Shown here: positions 1 through 6,516 of the stretch, piece by piece
How the letters are laid out: every line of letters begins with the position of its first letter
Position numbering within the stretch: the stretch's first letter is position 1
From: Gammaproteobacteria bacterium
GTDB lineage: Bacteria > Gemmatimonadota > Gemmatimonadetes > Longimicrobiales > Gaopeijiaceae
DNA: 6,516 bases
Assembly: GCA_024638345.1 (NCBI GenBank)
Contig: JAHEKL010000162.1
Span: 1-6,516 of the forward strand
Reading direction: 5' to 3'
Made by a program: the position numbers and the translations under genes
Notes under the pieces: model-generated
Seen by the model: only the letters and a program-made list of their open reading frames with translations
Told to the model about the DNA's origin: nothing
The model's database searches: none

Positions 1-3000
1 CGGATCAGCTCTTCCCCATCCGTCGGCGGCTCGTCGTCCCCGGAGACCCCCAGAGCGAGAAGCGCCTGGGGCGTGAGCTCGACCTCTTTCGCTCCGCGTG
101 GGATGATCATGCCGCCCTCGCTGAGCAGCGACTCGTCGTAGTCCTCCCAGCTCGAGCGGCCCAAGTCGAAGAGCCGTTTCCGTTCGGCGAACGTTGTCGC
201 CGGGTCCGGGTCCGGATCGATGAAGATGTGGCGGTGGTCGAACGCGGCTACGAGGCGGATCTGCTCGGAAAGGAGCATTCCATTTCCAAACACGTCGCCG
301 CTCATGTCGCCGATACCGGCAACGGTGAACGGCTCCGTCTGGATGTCCTTGCCCTTGTCGCGGAAGTGCCGCTTCACACACTCCCAGCCACCCCGCGCGG
401 TGATGCCGACGACCTTGTGGTCGTACCCGTTCGATCCACCCGAGGCGAACGCGTCGTCGAGCCAGAATCCGTATTCGGCTGAAACCGCGTTCGCGACATC
501 CGAGAACGTCGCGGTGCCCTTGTCCGCCGCGACGACCAGATAAGGATCGGGTGGATCGTACGCGATGACCTTTTCGGGGGGGATCGTCTTGCCGGCGTCG
601 AGATTGTCCGTCAGGTCCAGAAGCCCCCTCATCAGGGTCTGGTATTGACGCCTCCCTTCCTCGAACCGCTCCTCCGGATCCAAGTGGATCAGCCGCGTGA
701 CGAACCCGCCCTTCGAGCCGCCGGGCACGATCACCGCGTTCTTCACCATCTGCGTCTTCACGAGGCCGAGAATCTCGGTCCGGAAATCGTCGGGTCGGTC
801 ACTCCAGCGGATGCCGCCGCGCGCGACCGTCGAGCCTCGCAGATGGATGCCCTCCATCCTGGCGGAATGGACCCACACCTCGAAGAGGAGCTCGGTCGGT
901 GGAGATCGCTCCAGTCTTCCGACCAGGAACTTGTACGAGATGTAGGGCACGCCACCCGACCGGAAGGTCGGCTTCGTCCCGCCACGGCGATAATAGTTGG
1001 TTCTCACCGAGCTCGTGATCAGCTCCTCGATACGACGGAGCGCCCGGTCGTCTGCCAGCAGCGTGACGCTTCGCAGAGACGCGTTGAAGGCGGCGCGGAT
1101 GTCGGCGATCGTGCCCAAGCGCTGCTCGCGCGTGGACCCTAGAGCCGGATCGAACTTGGTGCTGAACAGGTCGAAGAGCTCGCTGGCCAGGCCCGGGTAC
1201 TCGACCAGCGCCGAGGGTAGAGCCGACCGGCTCGGCACCGCACCGACCTGGAACGCGTAGCCGGCGTAGCCACGTAGGACATCGACCTCTCGCCAGTGCA
1301 ATCCGGCACCGACGACCAGCGCGTTCAACGAGTCACTGACCACGTCTCCGGCCCGCGCGGCAAGCAACGTTTCGGAAAGCAGTTCACCTCGATGCTCCAC
1401 GTCCAGCGGATTGCCGGCCCCGTCCTGGACCGCGAAGACGTAGATCGTCGCCTCGGGAGACCCCTTGGCCCCGACCTCGTAGGGCTTCATGGCGAGGACC
1501 CGAAGCCCGGTGTTCTCGAGAATCGGCATGAAGTCGGAGAGGACCAGACGCGCACCGCGCAGGAACAGCTTCAACTCGGTCGCTCCGGTCACCCCCGCCA
1601 CCGCAACGTCCGGAGCGCGATTGGTCAGGCGGATCGAGACGTCTCGGTCCTCCGCGTACATCGCCTCCAGCTCACCGATATCTGCCACGGCGATGCTCGG
1701 GTCTGCGGCAGCCTGATACTCACGGCTCATCGCTTCACCGTAACGGGCGGCGAGACGTCGGGCCTCGTCGTCCGGCAACTCGATTTCCAGTCCCTCGCGA
1801 ACCCGATCCGCCCAGGTCCGGATCAGCTCGGCAATCGTCTGTTCGAGCTCGCCCACCGTGACCGCACGTACGCGGGCGATATCGGCACCGAGGTAGAAGT
1901 GCAGCCGGGCCTGATCTCCCTCGCCCAGAGCCAGGTGGTAGTTGAGGACTTCACCTTCGTACGCGGCCACCAACGCTGCTTCGATCGACTTGCGCACCGT
2001 GCCCGAGAAGCGATCGCGGGGAATGACCACCATGACGGACAGACCGCGCTGCAGGGGGTCTTCGCGAAGGCTCACGCGCACGTCGGTGCCACTGTACGCC
2101 GTCAGCACCGTGTCGATATCCTCGGATACCTCCTCCGCCGAGGAGAGGAACAGCTCCTCCTTTGGCAGAGAGTTGAAGATCGTGATGATCTCCTTGTAGT
2201 CGTGCGAGCCCTCTCGAGCACTCGCAGCCTCCAGAACCAACGCCAGCTTCCTTCTCAGAATCGGGATGTCCTCGGCTGCTTCCCCGTATCCCTTCGAGGT
2301 GAAGAGACCGATGAAGCGGTGCTCACCAACCACGGCGCCACTGGAGTCGAGCTTCTTGACCCCCACGTAATCCATGCGCGCCCGACGATGCACGGTCGAC
2401 TCGGCATTCGTCTTGTTGATGATGAGGACCGGTCCTTGGACGGCCAGCTCCCGGATGCCGGGCTTCAGAGACGAAACCGGCACGGGCTCGGCGAAGCGTG
2501 ATTCACCCTCGTTCCTGAGCAGCCCGAGCCCCGAGCCCGGCTCGACCACGATGCTCGGCCCGCCGCGCGCTCCCTCGATCAGGTCGTATCCGCGGTAGCC
2601 GAGGAAGACGAATCCCCCATCCCGCAGCCAGTCGAGGAAATCGCGGATCTCTTCGAATTCTCCCCTCCGCTCGGGGTGATCCTGGGCATGCCGCATCACG
2701 CTGTCCATGACGACACCGACGACTTGGAGCATGGGTCCGAAATCGTCGGTCGCCTTGACCACGTCCTGGAGCCTGGACGTCAGATCCTGGGCGATCGTCT
2801 CGAGCTTCTCCTCGTCCTCGACCCGACCCACTTCGCAGTGCACCACCGATTCCTTGGAGCCACCGTCGCTGGGAGCACGCACCGCCGTGACGTGACCCTC
2901 TTCGTTTCGTTCCACGTCGAGCATCGGGTAGACCATCCGCTCGACGGACAAGTTCTGGAGGCTCAGGTACTCCCTGATCGAATCGATGATGAACGGGCGC

Positions 3001-3323
3001 TCGCTCACGTTGGTCCGGATCACGGTCACGTCCGAACCCCACCCCTCTCCGTCGGCATCGGGGTTCGTCACCGAGACGTCCACCCGATTGGCCCGCGAGG
3101 ACTCGAGGAAGCGGAACGTACCCAGCGTCATGCGCGCGAGCTCTTCCGCGCCTCGATGTCGCAGGAGCTGCTCGGAGGCTCGGGAGAGGAACAGGGCCGA
3201 GAAGTTCAGGAGAATGTCGGAGACAGGACTCCCGACCAGATCTTCGAGTCCATGCTGGACGGCCTCGACGGTCGGCGGATCCTCCCCGAGCCGGCGGTCA
3301 GCCGCTTCCGTGGTGTCGCTCAT
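1..3323 (-). CDS. gdh: NAD-dependent glutamate dehydrogenase, large (Bac_GDH) class, C-terminus off the window
   Basis: This enzyme catalyses reversible oxidative deamination of L-glutamate to 2-oxoglutarate and ammonium with NAD+. It is cytosolic and usually works in the catabolic direction. The window holds 1107 codons plus two bases; the family is about 1600 residues, so roughly the last third is missing. Seen in the sequence: an N-terminal regulatory half with the family blocks FVFLGYRGYDL (238-248) and VVGEHRFIGLF (331-341). These are followed by the catalytic half: RGGIRWSDRPDDFR (835-848), then PGGSKGGF, whose Lys871 matches the PxGxKGG lysine of ordinary glutamate dehydrogenases. Next come the glycine-rich dinucleotide-binding stretch GIGDMSGDVFGNG (1003-1015) and HIFIDPDPDP (1032-1041). 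The N-terminal half is known in relatives to contain ACT-like regulatory domains. The ATG at 3321-3323 was chosen because the next in-frame Met is residue 65. No Shine-Dalgarno sequence precedes it; the leader just upstream is C-rich. The frame reads through without a stop or frameshift where I walked it. Family assignment is very secure. Confidence 0.96.
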   Translation of the reverse strand, partial: MSDTTEAADRRLGEDPPTVEAVQHGLEDLVGSPVSDILLNFSALFLSRASEQLLRHRGAEELARMTLGTFRFLESSRANRVDVSVTNPDADGEGWGSDVTVIRTNVSERPFIIDSIREYLSLQNLSVERMVYPMLDVERNEEGHVTAVRAPSDGGSKESVVHCEVGRVEDEEKLETIAQDLTSRLQDVVKATDDFGPMLQVVGVVMDSVMRHAQDHPERRGEFEEIRDFLDWLRDGGFVFLGYRGYDLIEGARGGPSIVVEPGSGLGLLRNEGESRFAEPVPVSSLKPGIRELAVQGPVLIINKTNAESTVHRRARMDYVGVKKLDSSGAVVGEHRFIGLFTSKGYGEAAEDIPILRRKLALVLEAASAREGSHDYKEIITIFNSLPKEELFLSSAEEVSEDIDTVLTAYSGTDVRVSLREDPLQRGLSVMVVIPRDRFSGTVRKSIEAALVAAYEGEVLNYHLALGEGDQARLHFYLGADIARVRAVTVGELEQTIAELIRTWADRVREGLEIELPDDEARRLAARYGEAMSREYQAAADPSIAVADIGELEAMYAEDRDVSIRLTNRAPDVAVAGVTGATELKLFLRGARLVLSDFMPILENTGLRVLAMKPYEVGAKGSPEATIYVFAVQDGAGNPLDVEHRGELLSETLLAARAGDVVSDSLNALVVGAGLHWREVDVLRGYAGYAFQVGAVPSRSALPSALVEYPGLASELFDLFSTKFDPALGSTREQRLGTIADIRAAFNASLRSVTLLADDRALRRIEELITSSVRTNYYRRGGTKPTFRSGGVPYISYKFLVGRLERSPPTELLFEVWVHSARMEGIHLRGSTVARGGIRWSDRPDDFRTEILGLVKTQMVKNAVIVPGGSKGGFVTRLIHLDPEERFEEGRRQYQTLMRGLLDLTDNLDAGKTIPPEKVIAYDPPDPYLVVAADKGTATFSDVANAVSAEYGFWLDDAFASGGSNGYDHKVVGITARGGWECVKRHFRDKGKDIQTEPFTVAGIGDMSGDVFGNGMLLSEQIRLVAAFDHRHIFIDPDPDPATTFAERKRLFDLGRSSWEDYDESLLSEGGMIIPRGAKEVELTPQALLALGVSGDDEPPTDGEELI

Positions 3324-3474
3324 AATAGGGGCGGGCGGGGAGAGCCTGGCGGAGCGCGAAAGAAGTGTAGCGAGACGGTACGACAACGTTACGTGAGAAG
3401 GGATTGGCGGGAAACCTAATTGACACCGCCGATTTCAAAATTCCCTGCCCAGCGCGTTTCGTCTAGTTTGCCCC
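3324..3474. promoter_or_regulatory. Divergent intergenic region carrying both promoters
   Basis: These 151 bases separate the start codons of the leftward dehydrogenase and the rightward yhaO-yhaN operon, so both promoters should lie here unless they extend into coding DNA. The part around 3430-3443 is the most AT-rich patch. On the minus strand a TACACT (complement of 3364-3369) matches four of six bases of a -10 box and would give a leader of roughly 35 bases for the dehydrogenase, but no good -35 lies 16-18 bases upstream of it. The 20 bases before either start codon contain no GGAG/AGGA-like ribosome binding site. I see no convincing operator palindrome, riboswitch or terminator. Confidence 0.6.
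3441..3469 (+). promoter_or_regulatory. Candidate promoter of yhaO-yhaN, near-leaderless
   Basis: TAGTTT at 3464-3469 (or the overlapping TCTAGT at 3462-3467) could be a -10 element, with TTCCCT at 3441-3446 as a weak -35 at 17-base spacing. If so, transcription would begin at or within a base or two of the ATG at 3475. This agrees with the absence of a Shine-Dalgarno sequence there. The hexamers match the sigma-70 consensus poorly, so this is a suggestion based mainly on position. Confidence 0.3.
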
Positions 3475-4725
3475 ATGCGTTTCGTGCACATCGCCGATGT
3501 CCATCTGGACACCTCATTCGCTGGCCGCTCGGACGTGGTCCGCAGGCGCCTTCGCGACGCCTCGCGACAGGCATTCAAGGCAGCCGTCGACCTGGCCATC
3601 CGAGAGGATGTCCATGCGCTTCTGATCGCCGGCGACCTCTTCGACGGAGACCGGCTCTCCTTCCAGACCGAACGCTTCCTTCTGGAGGAAACCCAACGGC
3701 TGGGCGACCACGGGATCTCGGTCGTCTACGCCACCGGGAACCACGACCCCGGATCGCCAGGAACCGGGCCACGAGCGCTGTCATGGCCTCCCTGCGTGCG
3801 GATCGCCCCGGATGCCACGCCGCGGCGGTTCCTGATCAACGATCGTTCCGGGCAGCAGGTGGGGATCGTTACTGCGGTCGGACACAGCACGGCGGAAGAG
3901 ACGACCGACCTGTCGAGGTTGCTTCCGCGACCCGCCGGGGAACTGCCTGAGGTGGGCCTCCTCCACACGCAGGTGCACTCCTCCGTGGGAGCGCGCGACC
4001 ATCACCCGTACGCCCCTTCGGAACTCACCTACCTGCTCCGGGCCGGCTACGACTACTGGGCGCTCGGCCACGTCCACGTCCGCCAGCAGCTGTCGGAGGA
4101 TCCGCCCATCTGGTATTCGGGGAGCCTCCAGGGGAAGTCCCACGCCGACCAGGGCGCGCGGGGCGCGTTGCTGGTCGATCTGTCCGACAGGGAAGCGCCC
4201 GCGGTCACGTTCCGCCCGCTCGCGCCGGTGCGTTGGGACACACTCGAGGTCGTGCACCTCGACCAGGTGTCGTCTCTCGACGAGCTCGAGCGCCAGGTGC
4301 AGCTGATGTGGCGCACGCGCAGGGAGAGTGACCCAGGAGCGAACGCCACGGAATGGATGGTTCGCGTCATGCTGAAGGGGCCGTGCCCACTTTGGACGGA
4401 GCTTCGCACCAATGAAGACCGCGACCTGCTCGCGGCGGAGCTGCAGGACATCCTCGGCGCCCTCGACGTCGTGGTGAACGCCGACGGTGTCCATCCCGTC
4501 GTGCCGATCGAGGAGCACCGACTCAGAACGGACGTGCTTGGCCAGGCGTTGAGGCTATCGGAGTCGATCCGAGCCGGACATCAGACGCTCGGCGCCCTCG
4601 ACACGAGCTCGCTGGTGGGGCTCACGTCCGACGAGCCCGAGGCCGCAAAGAGGTATGTCCGGCGTCTGCTCGTGGGAGCGGACGGTGAAGTCGCGGCTCG
4701 TCTGCTGGACAACGGCGCTTCATGA
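3475..4725 (+). CDS. yhaO: SbcD/Mre11-type metallophosphoesterase nuclease, YhaO branch
   Basis: This is a 416-residue calcineurin-like phosphoesterase predicted to be a Mn-dependent DNA exo/endonuclease, the nuclease partner of an SMC-like ATPase. All the metal-site motifs are visible: ADVHL (Asp8, His10), GDLFD (Asp54), GNHD (Asn89, with His90 as the likely catalytic histidine), LLHT (His164) and GHVH (His199, His201). The stretch YAPSEL (179-184), GYDYWALGHVH (191-201) and YSGSLQGKSH (214-223) is the pattern of the YhaO subgroup rather than classical E. coli SbcD. Length is close to both YhaO and SbcD (about 400). Residues after about 235 form the divergent C-terminal capping region. The start is secure because the first metal motif lies within ten residues of Met1, as in the family. 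No Shine-Dalgarno sequence precedes the ATG. The stop overlaps the next start by four bases, so translation of the pair is probably coupled. It could equally be labelled sbcD; the biological substrate is inferred from homologues. Confidence 0.93.
   Translation: MRFVHIADVHLDTSFAGRSDVVRRRLRDASRQAFKAAVDLAIREDVHALLIAGDLFDGDRLSFQTERFLLEETQRLGDHGISVVYATGNHDPGSPGTGPRALSWPPCVRIAPDATPRRFLINDRSGQQVGIVTAVGHSTAEETTDLSRLLPRPAGELPEVGLLHTQVHSSVGARDHHPYAPSELTYLLRAGYDYWALGHVHVRQQLSEDPPIWYSGSLQGKSHADQGARGALLVDLSDREAPAVTFRPLAPVRWDTLEVVHLDQVSSLDELERQVQLMWRTRRESDPGANATEWMVRVMLKGPCPLWTELRTNEDRDLLAAELQDILGALDVVVNADGVHPVVPIEEHRLRTDVLGQALRLSESIRAGHQTLGALDTSSLVGLTSDEPEAAKRYVRRLLVGADGEVAARLLDNGAS
4722..4725 (+). other. 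ATGA stop-start overlap coupling yhaO and yhaN
   Basis: The start codon of yhaN (4722-4724) overlaps the TGA stop of yhaO (4723-4725). The preceding bases (ctggacaacggcgcttc) hold no Shine-Dalgarno sequence, so yhaN is probably translated by ribosomes terminating on yhaO. This would keep the two subunits in a fixed ratio, as expected for a complex. Confidence 0.85.
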
Positions 4726-6516
4726 AGATCGATCGCATTCGCGTCGATTCCTTCGGACGCCTGTCCGGGTTCGATACCGGGCCGGACCCGCTCGGGTCGC
4801 TCGTCGTCGTTCTGGGGCCCAACGAGGCGGGCAAGTCCACCCTGTTCAGCTTCTTGACGACGGCGCTGTACGGATTCCAGCCGGCATCTCGCGAGCGGAA
4901 CCCGCACGTCCCCTGGGGAGCGGACGAGGCCTCGGGCGCCATATCGATCACGCTCGCGGGCGCCGGGTGCGCGGAGGTCGAACGCCGGCTTCGATCGGCG
5001 CCGTCCGGCACACTCCGCGCAGACGGACGGACGCGTCCGCTCAGAAACCAGCCGCTCCCTTGGGTCGAGCACGTGCCCCGAACCGTCTTCCGGCAGGTCT
5101 TTGCGGTAACGCTCTCGGAGCTGGCAGGACTGGATGAGGAAACGTGGGCACGCATTCAGGATCGGGTCCTGGGCTCGATGGGCGCCACCGACTTGCGGCC
5201 ACCACGCTCCGTAGCTGACGAGCTCGAGCGAGAGGCCGCCGAAATCTGGCGCCCGAACCGACGCGGACACCAACGTCTCCGCACGCTCCAGGAAGATGTG
5301 CGCGCTCTTCGCGCCCGACGCTCCGATGCGCTGTCGAGAGATGCCGAGATCCGTGCGTTGATCGAGGAGGGCGAAAACCTCGAGGTCCGACTCCAAGAGG
5401 TACGAGCGGAACGACAGCGCGACCGCACCGAGGTAGAGCGCATTCAGGAGCTGAACCCACTCAAGAAACAGTTCGACCGAATTGCGGAATTGCGCAGCGA
5501 GGGAGGGCCGCGCCACGAGATCGCCGGCCTGCCGGACGATCCGATGGCCCGCTTCGACGCGCTCGAGTCGGAGGCGAGACAGCTCGGACGGCAGCTCGAG
5601 GCCATCGACCGAGCTCTCTTGGGGCCGCAGGAGGCGCTGGCATCCTTCGAGGACGGCGACCGGTCGCTTCTCGCGCGGGAAGACGAGATCGCCGCCTTTC
5701 TTCGACGGGCCGCGCCCGTCGAGGTCGACCGGGCACGCCTGTCCGAGCTGAGAGACGAAGTCGTGGACCTCGAGTACCGGGCGAAGACGGCGGCGGATCA
5801 CCTTCTCGCGGGCACCTTCGACCAGAGCGTCCAGGACTCGATGTCCGCACTGTCGGTGGATCTCCTGCGCGACAGGGTTCGGAGACTGAGCGCGCTCGGC
5901 GAAGAGTCGACAGGGGCCGGCGTCGTCGTTCCGGGCGGCCCGCTTCCGTACCTCGCACGAACCGGTGCCCTCATCCTCGCGTCCGCAGGTACAGGTGCAG
6001 GTCTGATGCTCTGGTCGGTGTTGGGCGGTCCTCCGATCCTTCTCACCCTGGGCGCCGCGCTCTTCGCGGCCGGCCTCACCCTTGGGCTCATCCGGCTCCT
6101 CTCGGGCGAGCGCGGCCGGCCAACCTCGTCGGTCACTCGGGACGACCGCGCTGCCGAGCTCGAACGAGAGATCTTCGAGCTACTCGGGCCGGTATCGATT
6201 CGCGAGCAGTACCTCACGCCGCCGGGTGACCCACTCGTGGCAGGAGTCGAGAGGCTCCAGGCACTGATCCGGGAATGGCACGAGCGGACACGCGCCCAAC
6301 GGACGTCGGAGGAGTCCGTGAGGTCGATGGAGGCGGCGGCACGCACCCTCGGGACATCACTCGGTTACACCGACCCGGTCGACGTCACGAACCTGCCGGC
6401 GAAGCTCGATCGGGACGTACGCGAGGCCGAGCGCAGGCGGGATGCCGCGGCCAAGGCACGAGCCGACATCAGGCGCTTGGAGCGCGAACGGGAGATCATC
6501 GCTGGCGAAAGAAGCG
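4722..6516 (+). CDS. yhaN: YhaN-like SMC/Rad50-type AAA ATPase with a central membrane hairpin, C-terminus off the window
   Basis: This is the predicted ATPase partner of the upstream nuclease, analogous to SbcC/Rad50. The window holds 598 codons plus one base. The N-terminal ATPase lobe has Walker A GPNEAGKST (32-40), the family block LYGF (49-52) with PW at 64-65, and a Q-loop-like segment RQVFAVTLSEL (124-134). EIWRPNRRG (174-182) marks the start of the coiled coil, which is Glu/Arg/Leu-rich to about 260 and continues in broken form to about 400. Two hydrophobic segments at about 415-434 and 437-457, joined by GGPP, look like a transmembrane hairpin. Helical Arg/Glu-rich sequence resumes from about 472 to the edge. 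The Walker B and signature motifs should lie in the missing C-terminal half. The only visible cysteine is Cys83, so no CxxC zinc hook is present in this part. The ATG overlaps the yhaO stop as ATGA, with no separate ribosome binding site. YhaN homologues are about 900-1000 residues, so some 40 percent is missing. Confidence 0.92.
   Translation, partial: MKIDRIRVDSFGRLSGFDTGPDPLGSLVVVLGPNEAGKSTLFSFLTTALYGFQPASRERNPHVPWGADEASGAISITLAGAGCAEVERRLRSAPSGTLRADGRTRPLRNQPLPWVEHVPRTVFRQVFAVTLSELAGLDEETWARIQDRVLGSMGATDLRPPRSVADELEREAAEIWRPNRRGHQRLRTLQEDVRALRARRSDALSRDAEIRALIEEGENLEVRLQEVRAERQRDRTEVERIQELNPLKKQFDRIAELRSEGGPRHEIAGLPDDPMARFDALESEARQLGRQLEAIDRALLGPQEALASFEDGDRSLLAREDEIAAFLRRAAPVEVDRARLSELRDEVVDLEYRAKTAADHLLAGTFDQSVQDSMSALSVDLLRDRVRRLSALGEESTGAGVVVPGGPLPYLARTGALILASAGTGAGLMLWSVLGGPPILLTLGAALFAAGLTLGLIRLLSGERGRPTSSVTRDDRAAELEREIFELLGPVSIREQYLTPPGDPLVAGVERLQALIREWHERTRAQRTSEESVRSMEAAARTLGTSLGYTDPVDVTNLPAKLDRDVREAERRRDAAAKARADIRRLEREREIIAGERS

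Noticed and set aside
3381..3395. Possible operator around AACGTT in the intergenic region
   Set aside because: Only the six-base core is palindromic; the flanks do not pair, and a six-base palindrome is expected by chance.
2676..3419. Plus-strand 247-codon open frame over the start of the dehydrogenase and the intergenic region
   Set aside because: It is the in-register antisense of a well-supported gene, its translation is rich in His, Arg and Asp with no recognisable domain, and it runs into the intergenic region only by chance.
3420..3425. Perfect TTGACA resembling a -35 box on the plus strand
   Set aside because: At 16-19 bases downstream there is only GC-rich sequence (around TCCCTGCCC) with no -10-like hexamer, so it is probably coincidental.
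4581..5801. Minus-strand 406-codon open frame spanning the yhaO-yhaN junction
   Set aside because: It is antisense to two clearly homologous genes and in register with yhaN codons; its translation shows no recognisable domain.
3475..6516. A recognised anti-phage defence operon (nuclease plus SMC-like ATPase)
   Set aside because: The motifs fit YhaO and YhaN specifically, no other defence gene is present, and the neighbour is a metabolic gene. Nothing here suggests a defence island.
4722..6516. Classical SbcC/Rad50 assignment for the ATPase
   Set aside because: Short coiled coil, a central hydrophobic hairpin, no visible CxxC hook, and YhaN-type blocks near the N-terminus argue for the YhaN branch instead.

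Overview
The window is GC-rich and almost entirely coding. It holds three genes in two divergent transcription units separated by 151 bases. I recognised no RNA genes, mobile elements, CRISPR arrays or long repeats.

Left part (1-3323, minus strand): the N-terminal 1107 residues of a very large NAD-dependent glutamate dehydrogenase (Bac_GDH family, the roughly 1600-residue class). It runs off the left edge, so its last third is missing. The reading frame is intact through every part I checked.

Middle (3324-3474): a short intergenic region with an AT-rich patch. Both transcription units start here. Neither first gene has a clear Shine-Dalgarno sequence. A weak -10-like element sits almost on top of the rightward start codon, which suggests a leaderless or near-leaderless transcript.

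Right part (3475-6516, plus strand): a two-gene operon. The first gene is a SbcD/Mre11-type metallophosphoesterase nuclease of the YhaO branch. Its stop overlaps the start of the next gene in an ATGA junction. The second gene is a YhaN-like AAA_27/SMC-like ATPase, cut off by the right edge after 598 residues. YhaN carries a predicted two-helix membrane hairpin in the middle of its coiled coil, where Rad50/SbcC would have a zinc hook. By analogy with Mre11-Rad50 and SbcCD, the two products are expected to form an ATP-gated nuclease complex acting on DNA ends, here probably tethered to the membrane. The dehydrogenase is metabolically unrelated and is just a divergent neighbour.

Organism: a GC-rich bacterium. 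The L-GDH and YhaO/YhaN genes, together with start codons lacking Shine-Dalgarno sequences, would fit a phylum such as Gemmatimonadota. That placement is a guess; the sequence does not settle it.
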